Shown piece after piece: positions 13,033-24,580 of a stretch of DNA of 64,000 nucleotides (position 1 is the stretch's first letter; the number at the start of each line of letters is the position of its first letter). The translations under genes and the position numbers were made by a program. The DNA comes from Pseudoneurospora amorphoporcata (lineage: Eukaryota > Ascomycota > Sordariomycetes > Sordariales > Sordariaceae): the NCBI GenBank assembly GCA_033297205.1, contig MU859163.1, positions 1 through 64,000 of the forward strand, in the 5' to 3' direction. The notes below the pieces were generated by a model that was not told the DNA's origin, made no database searches, and saw only the letters and a program-made list of their open reading frames with translations.

Positions 13033-14274
13033 TTTTCGTCTTCCTTCACTAGACGGGATATGTAAGATGTTGCAGGTGTGGATGCCGGTGGTACCTCTCT
13101 ACACTTGTGCAAGGTGTATGTATTCGAGTACCCACCAAAGTCGAATGAATGCCTCAGCTATGACAGCTACTGCGTCTGATTGTTCAGGGATGGTTCGAGA
13201 GATGTTGGACGGGAAGAGCCGTGAACAGTGGAGGTTTGGCGCTGAGCTACCTTAGTTAGTGCGGGGGGTTATTCTCGGAAGCGACGAGTTTCAGAGATGA
13301 CGATGTTATGTTGCAATTCCCGTCACGCCTCGGCCTTCCAAATTTAGGTAGGACACAGGGTGATTATTTTGGAAGACTGATATAATTTGCATGTATTTTG
13401 CATTAGACGAAAGTTGGACAGGACTCGGCACTGAGGCAGGTTGCAGTTATAAACTCTTTTGTTCTTTTCTTTTCTTGTCTTCTTTCAAGTGGAGGATGTG
13501 CCCTTCCGCCCAAGCAGGAACGCCCAGGGCTCACACAAAGGCGGAACCGTGAAGTGGACAAAAGGCACAGAATGAGAGGGAACCAACAAAAAAGACGGGA
13601 GGGGGACCCTTGAAAGTCACCATGTCTCGTTAGAATGTGAGTTGTAGGGCTTCCTCGTAGGGCACCTGCACCTGCATTTGGGCTGTCACGATCCCGCCTG
13701 CCCATTCTCCTTGCTCTTTGCCCCTCCACCAGCATGTCAACGAGTCTTGGTTGGGCGTGTGCGAGGTACCCGCAAAGGGAATGCACATGATGAAGAGTCT
13801 ATGTCTAGTTCTAGATGTACATGGAAGTGAGGTGTTGGCTGCCCTGGATAGTAAAGTTGTAGATCACTGCAGCCTGTGCGTTCGGGACGCTGACGGGATG
13901 AAAGTTGCGCTGAATGTTTCCACTGTTAGCGCATTTCTCTGGCGCCGTAGCGCGCCCGCTTCTAGCCCCACAGGAAGCACGTCCGGGTGAACGACTCCCG
14001 TGGCCAACACCGACCGATTGACAACCTAAACCAACGGAACACCGGGGCAGGGATCCGCTCCGCATTCATCATCGCGAGGAACTATCGCAATCGCAACCAA
14101 CGATCCTCCGAACATCATCTTGTCGCAACAAACCAGCTTCACAGCACTTTTTGCGTCTTCCCGCTTGAGATCCGCCGTTCCCGTCCAGCGCGCCCCGCGA
14201 TACCGATTGCCCTTCCCTTCCGAGTCCGCAAATCGAGCTGCCGGGCGCTCCGACTCGGAGCTACAACACGGACC
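13033..14274. promoter_or_regulatory. Divergent intergenic region between kinase and BET5
   Basis: About 1.24 kb separates the two start codons, so it must hold both promoters and leaders. I see no third gene and no motif I would name with confidence. Confidence 0.5.
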
Positions 14275-15034
14275 ATGGTCATCTACTCCTTTTACATCTT
14301 TGACCGGCATAGTAAGCCCCCTCCCTTCTGCCCCGGATACAGCAAAAAGAAACTCAATCTCACACGCTTACTAACCTTTTTCCCCCTTACCCAACCAACA
14401 GCGGAATGCATCTACTCCAAAACATGGCTCCCACCCCCTTCTGTCCCAGGGGCAACACCACAACAACAGTATGATGCCCCGATGATAAGCACTACCGGCG
14501 CCGCCGTCAACTCAGCATCCGATCCTCATCAGCATTCGAACCCAAACGCGCTACGCAGCGGACGCTCGGCGGTCAGCGCAGCCAACAAGGCGTCGGACGA
14601 CGCCAAGCTGATCTTCGGTACCGTGTTCTCGCTGCGCAACATGGTGCGCAAGCTGGGCGGGGAAGACGACGCGTTTATTTCTTACCGGACGGCCCAGTAC
14701 AAGCTGCACTACTACGAGACGGCGAGCAACCTGCGGTTTGTCATGCTGACGGACACGGGGACGCTGAGCATGCGGAATGTGATGCATCAGATTTATATTA
14801 ATCTCTGGTGTGAATATGGTGAGTTTGTCTGTCTGTGAACTCTCTGCTCGGCCAGCACTCCCTGGACTGCGTTGGTTGTTGCTTTAGGTAGGGAAGGGGA
14901 AAACATGAGGCTGACAACGGGAACAAACAGTGGTCAAAAACCCTCTCTCGCCCGTCGAACACAAAGGCGGCGCCGGCGTCAGGAACGAGCTGTTCGAGCT
15001 GGGTCTGAATCAGTTTATCACGGGTTTGATGTGA
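14275..15034 (+). CDS. BET5: TRAPP complex subunit Bet5 (TRAPPC1)
   Basis: Three exons: 14275-14311, 14402-14818 and 14931-15034, 558 nt, 185 aa. The protein begins MVIYSFYIFDRH, the start of the longin-fold core of Bet5, and the short first exon joins cleanly to ECIYSKTW. The second half carries the family segments KLIFGTVFSLRNM, the SYRT..YKLHYYET stretch and FVMLTDT. It ends ELFELGLNQFITGLM, close to other Bet5 C-termini. Bet5 is a small core subunit of the TRAPP complexes, which act as exchange factors for Ypt1/Rab1 in ER-Golgi and autophagic traffic. A low-complexity insert at about residues 35-85, rich in Ser, Asn and Gln, makes it a little longer than the yeast protein. It is convergent with PEX3. 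Confidence 0.93.
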
Positions 15035-15865
15035 GATTTTAATCCTTTGATTGAAAATTCACAAAGCACACACAAGGAAGAACGCGAGGCCCCCGGTTCT
15101 CTCTTGCATTCATGGGCTCCCAACATCCTACTCTACTGAGCCAAAACGAGTCGTTACTCCTCAGTTTTCTGCCTTTCGACGGCAGACACAAAAAGCTGAT
15201 ACGAGAGTTCGATACACAGCGGTAGAACCGGCAGTCAATGATAACGACAATAACACGCGGTGCGGTGAGGTTGCCCGGATGGCCTTATACAAAAAGGAAG
15301 AGCCCGAGGCAAGCCAATGTCGACTCGCGACGAGCGAACGATATGCATGGTTCCGATAGGGGACTAAAGGGCAGCCAGCGGGAGAGTTATGGGCTGCTAG
15401 CAGATAGACGCAGGAGAACCAGCTCATGATCTCGCCAGCCTTGGGAACAGGCTCGCAAGAAGATCAGATGAATAGGGGGAATCGGTGCACCCAAAGATGC
15501 TACGATCCGTCCACAGAAAGGCGGGACATTTACACCACACATTAGTCGTAATGAAAGAACCAACCTAATGATACCAACAAATTAACGGCACATTAACCAA
15601 CGCTCATCCGCTACCTCGGGACTATATATGATCCTCTTTATTCCATCTAATACGTATAATGATATCATGGAGTAGTAGTAGTAGTAATAGTATAACATAA
15701 ACACTCATTATCTAGCCTCCCACTCCTCCCTGCCCTGTCGCCTTCCATCATACAAAATAACCTCACCCAGATTTCATCATCCATCCATCCATCCAATCCG
15801 CCTATCTGATGCATATACCCCCGTCTCCACGCATTAAACGATTACACTACGCATTTGTACTCATC
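15035..15865. other. Convergent 3' intergenic region
   Basis: Lies between the stop codons of BET5 and PEX3 and should contain both 3'UTRs. It includes a TAG microsatellite near 15673-15687 and a CCAT repeat near 15780-15795. No gene seen. Confidence 0.55.
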
Positions 15866-17835
15866 TTATCTCCTATCCTCGAAAGACGGCCCCCTCGACC
15901 CCGGCTGCGACGCACTCATCGCCCTTTCCCACGCACTATCAAACCCCGCCGTCGGATCCGGATTAGGATCCACAACCACCAAACTCTCCTCCACACCGGC
16001 TGTTGGCCCAGAAGCACCTAGTGACTCCATCAACACTGCTGACTCCTCGACGGTCCTTTCCGGTCTTTCCCTCTTTCCTCCCCTAGGAGCTGATGGTTGT
16101 GAGGGAACAGAAGCAGAAGTAGCGGCAGGAACACCAGCATACTCCTCACTAGCAATCTCCGCCTGCCAATTACTGCTATACACCACCGCCGCGAACCCTT
16201 CCAAGTCTCTTACACTCTCCATAGCCTGGAGGTACTCATTCGGCATGCCGTTACCAATGGCGTGGGCCTGGCGGGTGAGAATCGAAAGAATCTTGGGAAG
16301 CAAAACGGCGCGGGTGATGGGGCGTTCAATGTCGATACTTTGGCGTGCATTTTGAGGGTTGAGGTCGGAGGAAGTGGCGACGAGGGTCGTGGAGGTTACT
16401 ACGTCTTCGCCGGCCGCGGCGGCTTCGGGGGTGAGGGTTACGGCGGGCGGGACGGCGGCGGGCAGGCAAGGGGTGTCGAAGGCGCCGACGGTGAGTTTGT
16501 TGTCGAGGAGGACGGTGAAGCCTTGGTCGAGAAGCTGGGTGAGCACGGAGGAGAAGGCGGGGGACTCGATCAGGTCGGCGGTTTCGTCGAGGAGGCGGCG
16601 GAGGGAGATGGTGGATTCGCCTTCGGGAGTGGGTGCGCTGGGCATGGGGGAAAGCTGGGGGTCGTCGAGCAGGATGCCGGATTCGCGGAGGACAAGGCCT
16701 TCCAGGTTCTGCGGCGGGAGGAGGAAGGGGAGCCATTGCGTGCTGGCGCCAGCAGAAGAGCCTTCGATGATGGTGCGCACCTCGCGGGTGAGCTTGGAGA
16801 AGGCGTCGAAGGTGATGGTGTCGCGAGGCGAAAGGGGGCCGAAGACTTGTCGGACCGCCGACTCGACCCGCTGCATGACGTCTACCCAGCCCCGGTTGAG
16901 AAGCCACCAGGAGAAGGTGAGGTACTTGCGGTTGACTTCGAAATCGGAGCTGTAGGCCTGGCCGTCCCCGTCGAGATCGCCATCGTCATCGTTGTTCTCG
17001 AGCGCGATGGCGCCCTCGCGCGCGGAGCCGGTGGCGAGGGAGACGACGGAGGAGAGGTAGCTACGGCGGCCGAGGAGGTTGAGCTGGATCCGCGTGAGCA
17101 TGGTCAGTAGACCGAGAGTGTAAATCAAAGTGAAGGAACGGGTAATTGCTGTTCAGTAGTCGGTTAGTATGGCCAAGCGGGGATACGTAGGACGGCCAGA
17201 TGCTCACAGCTGATCTTGAGGTCATCCCAGAGCTGCCTCTTGGTCTTTCGCGGCTTCTTGGGCGCCTCTTGTTGGGAAGCATCGCCGGCCGACGATTCAC
17301 CCTCTGCGACAGGCGGTAGAGGTCCTGGGGCCAGGAAGCTGGGATATGCACCACCGTCGCTCTGCACACTGAATCCGCTGATCATACTACGGCCATCGTC
17401 GTCCATGGTGCCGACCTCGGAAAATGTTGATGGGGTGAGAGAGCTGATGCTCTTCTTCCTGTTGGCGGGGCTCTTCATCTGCTGGATCTCGTATGTGATC
17501 CTTTCGGTATTGAGGGCCTCGAGAATGTTCGTCGTCGCGGTAGGGAGGAGGGCGAGGACGGTAAAGGTGCAGTCCTCCTGGTTCTGTTCGAAGCGGCGTC
17601 GCAAACTGTCGATAAGGGGGTTTAGGGGTTAGCCGCCGATGTCAAGGACATGTTGGGTATTTGGCGACAGCACATACTTCTCCTTGGCTATGCGATCGCT
17701 GCTCATGCGCTCGCGCGCATCATTGAGCTTCCTTAGGACATATTGGGTTGCGACGTAACCGGCGCCGACAACACCAGCGCCGATGGCCAGAGGCGTGCGA
17801 TTGCGCTTGAACCACCGCCGCGTCGAGGCGAACAT
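15866..17835 (-). CDS. PEX3: Peroxin-3 (peroxisomal membrane biogenesis)
   Basis: Three exons: 17835-17678, 17605-17208 and 17148-15866 (introns 72 and 59 bp), 612 aa. The N-terminus MFASTRRWFKRNR gives a basic targeting stretch, followed by one transmembrane segment at about residues 14-33. The second exon carries LRRRFEQNQEDC and TVLALLP. The third begins in SITRSFTLIYTLGLLTMLTR and continues LNLLGRRSYL; these blocks mark the Pex3 family. Pex3 sits in the peroxisomal and ER membrane and recruits Pex19 carrying membrane-protein cargo. The protein is longer than yeast Pex3 because of Ser/Pro-rich inserts, an acidic Asp-rich insert after the LGRRSYL block and an extended C-terminal tail. It is divergent from ATG101. 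Confidence 0.94.
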
Positions 17836-18985
17836 GGCGGCGATTGGGAATTGTAGGACGGCAAGCTCAATTGGTCGTCCCCTGTCTGTTCAAAAGTCTT
17901 TATCGATGGCGCATAGGTATGTAATCGGCCGGTGTCGTATGCGATGCGTGCCCGGTCGTCGAATCTCGAGTTTTGCAGCTAGAATGGATGGATCTCGATG
18001 GAAGTCTGGGTCCTTAACGGTGAAGAAGCCCCCCCCCCCCGGTACTGTAACTGAATCCATCGGCAGCGGATATGTACCCCGTAGCGGACTGATAACCTCG
18101 GCTCGTGGCCAATCTGATAGGGCTGATCGATCCCTGCTGGACCCTAACCCTGTCAGCCGAACGCAGTGTGTTGTGTTTTGTTACGATTTGTAACGTATGA
18201 AAGTTACGACTGGGTCCAGCTCCGGTCGAGCCCCGACAGGGGTAAAAAGTATTCTTCACAACAGCCCATGCTTGTCGAGTTTTTGTCATTCACCCGATGA
18301 ACACTGTAAGTGCGCAACTTCTTAAAGCGACTCGGCGCTTCTCGGACATTCAAACGGCTGGCTGGTCATGGTTGCGTTCAGTCAGCCTCTTAAAAGGGGT
18401 CAAACTGCTGATGTCATTTCTCTTTCTCAAAGGAGCAATCCCAGTCTTCAGTCCGCAACCAAATCCGGGGCATGTGGGGCTCTTTGGGTTGGGCTCCGGT
18501 GGCCCCCCAGGTCCCGCAAGTGACAGGGAAGTTGGACCCCAGAAAGGGCCCAACGTCACACCGGCACCAATCCGCCAAAAACCGCCCTTGTCCTTTAACA
18601 CATGGAACCGCTCTTTGACCGCCCAGCCGCCCCGAAGTCGCGCCAGGGAGATCACTGCAGACGGAACTTGCAGAGTGCAGAGAACTGATGCTTGTTGCCC
18701 CTCAATTTTGTATCTTTCCGCTGTCCGGTACCTTGATCGATGGTAAGGTAATTAATCAATTTACCCCTCCACCATCCAACTTTCATCGCCGACGGCCGCC
18801 TGCCGTAATCGCATGACCTGAAGACAAAGGAACCGGAAAGGGAAGAAGAACGAGAATAAGACTCCGCCAAAACCTCAGCAGCCGCGAAAGGGTCGAACCG
18901 CCGTCATCCCAGTCAGCATCCAGCGAGACATCCGACCATATCAACCAAATAATTCCCATCTTCATCCATACCCGCAACCGCAACC
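17836..18985. promoter_or_regulatory. Divergent intergenic region between PEX3 and ATG101
   Basis: About 1.15 kb between the two start codons holds both promoters. A C-run lies near 18030-18040. The last 200 bp before ATG101 are A/C-rich, like a fungal leader. No third gene seen. Confidence 0.5.
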
Positions 18986-19870
18986 ATGGAGAAAGTCGCC
19001 CCCGAGTTCACCCTCGAAGCCTTTGCCGATCCGGCTTCCGTGCGCGACGTCGTCCGCGGCATCCTCCACACCATCTTCTTCCTGCGCTACTTCGTCTCCC
19101 ACGAGCCCAAGACGCGCGACGTGTGCGGCCTCGAGCTGGCCTACATCCCCGACGCCGAGATCGAGACGCTCATCGACCAGCGGGTTGCCACGCTCGTGCG
19201 CCAGCTCGAGGTTGACCGCAGCCAGTCTTCTTCGTCGCAACATCATTACGGCGGTAGCGGCCCCGGACCCGGATATAGCGGAGGCGGTGGGGGGCGTGGG
19301 CAGATAACGGTGCAGTTCTTTGAGAAGAAGCGCAGGAAGACGTGGTACGGAATGGGCAGAGGCGACGATGAGGTCTGTTGGGAGAACTGGACGGTCAAGG
19401 TGACGGTTGCTGAGCCGAGGACTGAGTCAGGTATGTTCTTGTTCCGCCATATGCAGACATACGGTCACTAACATTTTCCCCCTTTTGAAAAAAAAAAAAA
19501 AGAACGACACAAAGTCCGCAACGCAATGGAATCCACCCTCCAGTCGACCGTCTTCAAATGCATCACCATCGCCAACACCCACAAGGACCACATCCCGCCC
19601 ATCACCACCAACGACTCCAACCCGTTTACCTACCAGATCAACGTCAACCCACACAACGGCGGCCTCCATGCCACCTCCCAGCAACACCTTCAAAGCGCCA
19701 GTAGCAAGGAAGCAGCACGAAGTGATTTCGGAAGCTCCGGGAACGGCGGTGGCAGTAGCGGAACTAGCGGCGGGAGCGGACGAGGAGGAGCAGGCGGGCT
19801 AGCAGGTGCCGCGGGCGGTGCAGCAGCGGCAGTCGTTGGCTCGTGGGCCACCAGGATGGGTATCTACTAG
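18986..19870 (+). CDS. ATG101: Autophagy-related protein 101 (HORMA domain)
   Basis: Two exons: 18986-19430 and 19503-19870, 270 aa. The first exon reads EFTLEAF, then RGILHTIFFLRYF, then the Y(I)PD..IETLID helix, and ITVQFFEKKRRKTWYGM before CWENWTVKV. These are the family landmarks of Atg101. The second exon starts ERHKVRNAMES and reaches NPFTYQINV and the terminal WATRMGIY. Atg101 is a closed-HORMA protein that pairs with Atg13 in the Atg1/ULK initiation complex. Two Gly/Ser-rich inserts (near residues 86-108 and 235-260) lengthen it. The Trp of the human WF finger appears conserved (TWYGM), but the Phe does not align. The intron acceptor follows a run of 14 A, with its CTAAC branch site upstream. 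The stop at 19868-19870 is followed in frame by 111 open codons. Confidence 0.92.
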
Positions 19871-20206
19871 AAGGATAGCCCCCCTCGGATAATCAGCTCG
19901 GCAGGGAATGTGATCGTGAACGTGGGCATTTCGGTGCGCGATGCAGCTGTCAAGCTGGATGAGGCGTGCACCAGGACGCTTGATAGATGGCATGAAGACT
20001 ACCAGCAACTTCTGCAGGATGAGGGCAAACGAGCTCGGGAAGAGGAGGAGAGGAGGAAAGCAGAGAAGGCGAGGAAAGAGTGGGATGAGACGCGGAAAAG
20101 AGACATGAAGAGGCGGGAATCGTTCAAGAGGAAGAGGGACGAGGCGATCAAGGAGGCATGGAAAGAGGAGGCGTTGAAAGCGGAGAGGGAGTATGGAGGG
20201 GAATGA
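19871..20206 (+). other. In-frame open extension after the ATG101 stop codon
   Basis: After the TAG that ends ATG101, the same frame stays open for 111 codons up to TGA at 20204-20206. The stretch reads GNVIVNVGISVRD, then a long charged region rich in Glu, Lys and Arg typical of a coiled coil (for example WHEDYQQLLQDEGKRAREEE). It has no ATG at its start. It could be a readthrough tail, an alternative-splice tail, an independent exon or chance. A GT-AG interval of 45 nt (19860-19904) would remove the stop in frame, but it is very short and lacks a good branch site. A 99-nt alternative is 19806-19904. Confidence 0.4.
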
Positions 20207-22169
20207 GGGGCAATGAGCGAGGTTTCCGGTTCTGCGCAGGACAACACACGGCAGGTCTTCCAAGGTCTTGGAGTCTATTCAGCATTCCGACCCCGCTATA
20301 CTATAAACATTTGCGGATTGCAGCGGATTTGGGTCACTTGGAGCGAAGAAAGATGCCATCAGCATCATCAACAACACCAAAGCATGGTTCAAGGGCGTTA
20401 TTGGAATACTCGGTTATGTTACAGGATGGGAAGAAGGTTATACGGGACTTCAGAGGGACCCACCATAGATACTATTTCGACTTATCTGTTTTTGGGATAC
20501 AGCATATGCAAGGAGACGAAGGAAGATAATTCATTTTACAAATTACTGCTCTCTTTAAGCTTCCTTTCCATCGTCTTCACGTTGTTTCCTCATTGCCTAC
20601 TTATTCTTATTCTTCTCTCTGACAGATCTTTCTGAAGGGGGGGGGGCCAACTAATACATACGACTTGTAGGATACCATGACAAGTAATGACAATACACAC
20701 AGACAGAATACAGAACACTTCAAAATCCATTCATTACTCACCTTCGTAACATACTGTCGCTCTCCTCCCTACCAGAGGCAGGCAGGCAGACTCTGAGAAA
20801 CACTAGAAAAAGGCTTTTCACTCAAGATTTCTCACCTCTTTCTGCCTTTCTTGTACTAGACTATTTTTTTCTCTCTTCCCAAATCAACATTGGACCCGTT
20901 CCTGCATTATGGTTCTCTTTGATACATCTATTTTGCTTACAGTAGAGTGAGGTCCAGCATGTATAACTCGTTCGTAGACGATATAACAAAAAGTCCTTGA
21001 CAATAGGAATTATCTGTCCTCGAGGCGTGCTAGGGTAGCAGAACGATAATGATATGCATAGAAGGAAAATGAGACTGTTTGTCCAGCAGGGGGCTGCATG
21101 GTTTGAACGAAGCAGATGTTCGTATGAGCTGTAATAGAGAGGACACTAAGCACAATGCGTTACGGTAACTCAATGTCTGATTTCTTTCATTACGGCCATG
21201 CTGAGCTACCACGAACACCGTAGATTGAACACTGAAAAAGCAAAAGAAAATGTGAAAATCAGATTTTGTGTCACTGTCCTGCGTCACCAATGCCCTCTGA
21301 CGACGCTAATATCCGACCAAACCCCCAAAGAGAAGAAAAACAGACAGAAACAATCAACCCATGCCGTATCGCTCTTGCTATGCACGTGAACCAGCCTCAA
21401 CCAACCGAGCTCAAAACTATGCCTTTTCTTGACCAGCCCTTTGTATCCATTTGCCAATCCTTGAAATCTCAAATCCTAGCCTATCCATCCATACCGCCGA
21501 GAACAAAATCCGAAACAGCGCTTGAAGAACACATGAAACTCCTTCATGTCGTTAACTTGTTCCCGACTTCTCGTACCCAATTCCGGCCAAGAGACCCCAT
21601 GACATAATAACCCAACCCAACCACGCTGACCAAAAGAGCAAACAGACCGCCCTAACGAAAAGGAAAAAAAAAAAAAAAGAAAAAAAAAAAAAAAAGAAAA
21701 GGGAAAAGCGCTTTGTCAAGGGACTCTCGGCAAAGAAAACCGGTATGTATCCGGAGTAGGAAACAGCGAGATCAACAGAAAACTGGCATCAACTGCCTTG
21801 ACAGAGGGCAGAACATTCAATGTCCCTTTGCAGGGTGGTGGCTTTGATGAGTTGAGAGGAAGTTCGAAAAGCAAATAAAAGGGGGGAAAGGACGCGGAAC
21901 TCTTCTGTAAGTGGAAAGCAAACGCCGTTTATGCAATGTTCTCTCGTGACCACTAGAATTGACGGCGGCAAAATGTTCTTCGTTATCATGAGACAAATGT
22001 AGTAGAGCTTGATGGTTATGGTAATTCAAGCTCGTAGGTCGTAGGGGATGTATGTGTGACGCCGGCCCAGTTCTACATCGTTGTCGGGATCGTTATTATG
22101 CCGTGCAAACCCAATTCAACGCTATTCAAGGCTGATATCCAGCGAGAGGAGCAAACATGAACATACGGG
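20207..22169. other. Convergent 3' intergenic region, ATG101 / forkhead
   Basis: Probably holds both 3'UTRs. It includes a G-run near 20637-20645 and an interrupted A-rich tract at 21664-21695. Short frames are present but none has gene-like features. Confidence 0.5.
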
Positions 22170-24575
22170 TTAGAATATGTTGCTGTAGCAGCGACTATAA
22201 GACTGTCTCGGAGGAGGGCCTGCTATCGTAGGAGCATTGTTAATGGGCCGCGAGACATTAGCAGGAGTCGAACCAATCTTCTCGAACCCTGCAAGCATGT
22301 CAATTCCGGAAAAGTCGTTATCTTCTAGGAAGTCGGGGCCACAGAGATCATTCATCGTCATCCACGGTGCCAGGTTCTCAAGGTTATCGTTGCTCATAGG
22401 GTTGATCTTGCACGGAGACTCCAGGAATACCTTATTCGGTGATGAGGGCAGCCCCTCAAACACTTTGCTCGGCGTCCCAGTGTTCAGGTCAACCGGCTGA
22501 GAGGGCACTTTGAGAAAAGAAGCCGCGTCATTGCCGTTGCCGCGAGAGAAGTTTGTCATCTCAGTAAGCGCACCAGTCGATTGCGACCTTTCAGGGCGCT
22601 GCCGTCTTGCTGACTGCTTGATCGGAGAACCGTTATACTGGTTGATGGGGGGCGAGACTCCGAAATTGTAGTACCCAAATGGACTGTCCTGGAAGATGTC
22701 GATCTCAGAAGTGACGTTATCGGTCCCGCGCTCGAATCCGTACAGCATGTCGTCAAGAGTAAAGGTTGGGTTGGGTGTAAGCTGTAAAAGGGAGTCGTCC
22801 TCAGGTAGCAGGGCGGCCACACGTTGATAGGTAGCGTCAACCATTGACTGGACACTCTCGCGGTGTAAGCGGAGGTTGGTAGTAGGAGATACCGATGGTG
22901 GAGGCATAGGTGGTGCCTCAAGTTTCATTGCCGGGGTTAGAGGTGGGAGCATCTGGCCAGGCTGGGTGGCCGAAGCTTGACGTAGCGGAGAAGAAGAGGG
23001 GGGAGCATAGCCGTACGGACGACCCTTTGATGGGCTATCGTATGATGAGGTTCGAAGGCGAGCGATCTCTTCCTCTGCCCGACCCGTGCTGAGATGCGAA
23101 CGATCTGAAGAGTTAAGCAGGTTGGATTGCTGACTAGGGCGCAAGATCGAAGAATCAAGCGATGAAATATACCCACTATCGTCCATCGAGGTGGTCCATC
23201 TCTTGCGACGTCCTTTCATCCGCGGTTGGGGGGGCGTTGTGCTGTGCCGGGCCTCTATGTGCTTGGGAACTGGCGGTGAGGAGTGTACAATTGCAAGAGG
23301 CGAGTACAAGTTGGAGTCATTAGGAACTCCGTGTTCAAATCCTTGATATGTGACATCCTCCACCGACCCGATCTCGGATGCTGGAATCGTGGCGTCTGAT
23401 GATAGCTCTGGAAGGAGAGGCATCAATGTGGCCTGTGATGACGACGGATAAGGGGCCAGTTGAGCTTGTGTTGTGGGGAGCTGCGGTGGTGGGACATTTT
23501 CTTCTGGCAGGGGCGCCTGAGGTGGCTGAGGTAGTGGTGGTGGTGCCTGAAGTAGCTGTGGTTGAGATTTGGATGACTGAGATTTGGGTCCTTGTGGTTG
23601 AACTCCGAGTGGCTGAGAAGGCTCAAGGCGTGTCGACATAACTGGGAGGTTCTCGGCCGAAGGTGGCGCTTTCCTCGATGGCTTCTCCTTCATAAAGAAC
23701 TGCTCAGCGCCCGGTTCGATGGCCCAGTAGTTTCCCTTGCCCGGGTCGTCCTTTGGTCGCTCCTGTTTGATAAAATGCTTGTTCAGACTCAGGTTGTGTC
23801 GAATGCTGTTCTGCCACCCGGAATCCGATAGTTGGTAGAAGGAGAAAGTCTCGGCGATCCACTTGTATATCTGAGAGAGCGTAAGGCGCCGTTGTGGTGA
23901 GCGCAAAATGGCCATCCCGATAAGCGTGGCATAACTGTGATGAGGTTTTGTCCCGTCGTCTGTTATTGGAGGAAACGAACCGGGCTCTGGTATTGGTATA
24001 GGCTCGCCTGTATTCTGTTTCTTCGCCGGCCTTGATTCCTTATCGGATGTGGGCGAATCAGTCAACACTCGTTTCCCGGAAGGTTTCTGATAAAAGTTCT
24101 CGACAGGTAGGTTGTTGAACTGGGTCGGCGCTGGGAAGATGGTCGTTTGCGGGCTCTGGTCTATAAACTGAAGGTTGGTGAGATCCTGCGCCGGGGGCTT
24201 TTGAGCAACTGTTTTGAACCTAGACACGGGAGGTTTCTTCTGCAGAGAATCGGTTGACGGAGCCAAAGCACCAGGTGGGGGCATCTGAACGTTGTTGAGC
24301 TTCTTCTGGCCCTGAGGAGGTTTTGTCGGGGCAGAGGAAGAATCAGATATCCGTGCGTTTGCCGGCTTCAAGGGTGATTTCTGCAGAGGCCTCATGGTAC
24401 TTGGTGGTTTAAGCATGACGGTGTTGCTGTTGGCAGGCTGAAGAGGGCGACGAGGTGGTTTTGCTGCGAGAGGCATCGGGGCCTGACTGATGACGGGTGT
24501 TGTCTGGTGATACAAGTCATCCTGGTAGATTTGAAGCGGCTCGGCCGTCCCATAGCGTGCTTGCTTTGCCATCAT
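22170..24575 (-). CDS. Forkhead transcription factor (Hcm1/Sep1-like)
   Basis: A single coding exon of 801 aa from ATG 24575. The open frame continues upstream only to a TTG, with a stop at 24669-24671. A GT-AG intron appears to end at 24581, just before this ATG, so 24575 is the preferred start. The forkhead domain covers about residues 208-305. It starts KPHHSYATLIGMAIL, includes LTLSQIYKWI and the recognition-helix segment WQNSIRHNLSLNKHF, and ends in GKGNYWAIEPG. The rest is low-complexity, rich in Pro, Gln and Ser, with Lys/Arg-rich stretches near the domain. Forkhead factors of this group regulate cell-cycle genes in yeasts. That role is family knowledge, and the assignment to Hcm1/Sep1 rather than Fkh1/2 rests on the apparent lack of an FHA domain. 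Confidence 0.88.
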   Translation of the reverse strand: MMAKQARYGTAEPLQIYQDDLYHQTTPVISQAPMPLAAKPPRRPLQPANSNTVMLKPPSTMRPLQKSPLKPANARISDSSSAPTKPPQGQKKLNNVQMPPPGALAPSTDSLQKKPPVSRFKTVAQKPPAQDLTNLQFIDQSPQTTIFPAPTQFNNLPVENFYQKPSGKRVLTDSPTSDKESRPAKKQNTGEPIPIPEPGSFPPITDDGTKPHHSYATLIGMAILRSPQRRLTLSQIYKWIAETFSFYQLSDSGWQNSIRHNLSLNKHFIKQERPKDDPGKGNYWAIEPGAEQFFMKEKPSRKAPPSAENLPVMSTRLEPSQPLGVQPQGPKSQSSKSQPQLLQAPPPLPQPPQAPLPEENVPPPQLPTTQAQLAPYPSSSQATLMPLLPELSSDATIPASEIGSVEDVTYQGFEHGVPNDSNLYSPLAIVHSSPPVPKHIEARHSTTPPQPRMKGRRKRWTTSMDDSGYISSLDSSILRPSQQSNLLNSSDRSHLSTGRAEEEIARLRTSSYDSPSKGRPYGYAPPSSSPLRQASATQPGQMLPPLTPAMKLEAPPMPPPSVSPTTNLRLHRESVQSMVDATYQRVAALLPEDDSLLQLTPNPTFTLDDMLYGFERGTDNVTSEIDIFQDSPFGYYNFGVSPPINQYNGSPIKQSARRQRPERSQSTGALTEMTNFSRGNGNDAASFLKVPSQPVDLNTGTPSKVFEGLPSSPNKVFLESPCKINPMSNDNLENLAPWMTMNDLCGPDFLEDNDFSGIDMLAGFEKIGSTPANVSRPINNAPTIAGPPPRQSYSRCYSNIF

Positions 24576-24580
24576 GTCGA

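Noticed and set aside
16262..17110. 282-codon Gly/Glu-rich plus-strand frame
   Set aside because: Antisense of PEX3 exon 3, which has clear family motifs and splice sites.
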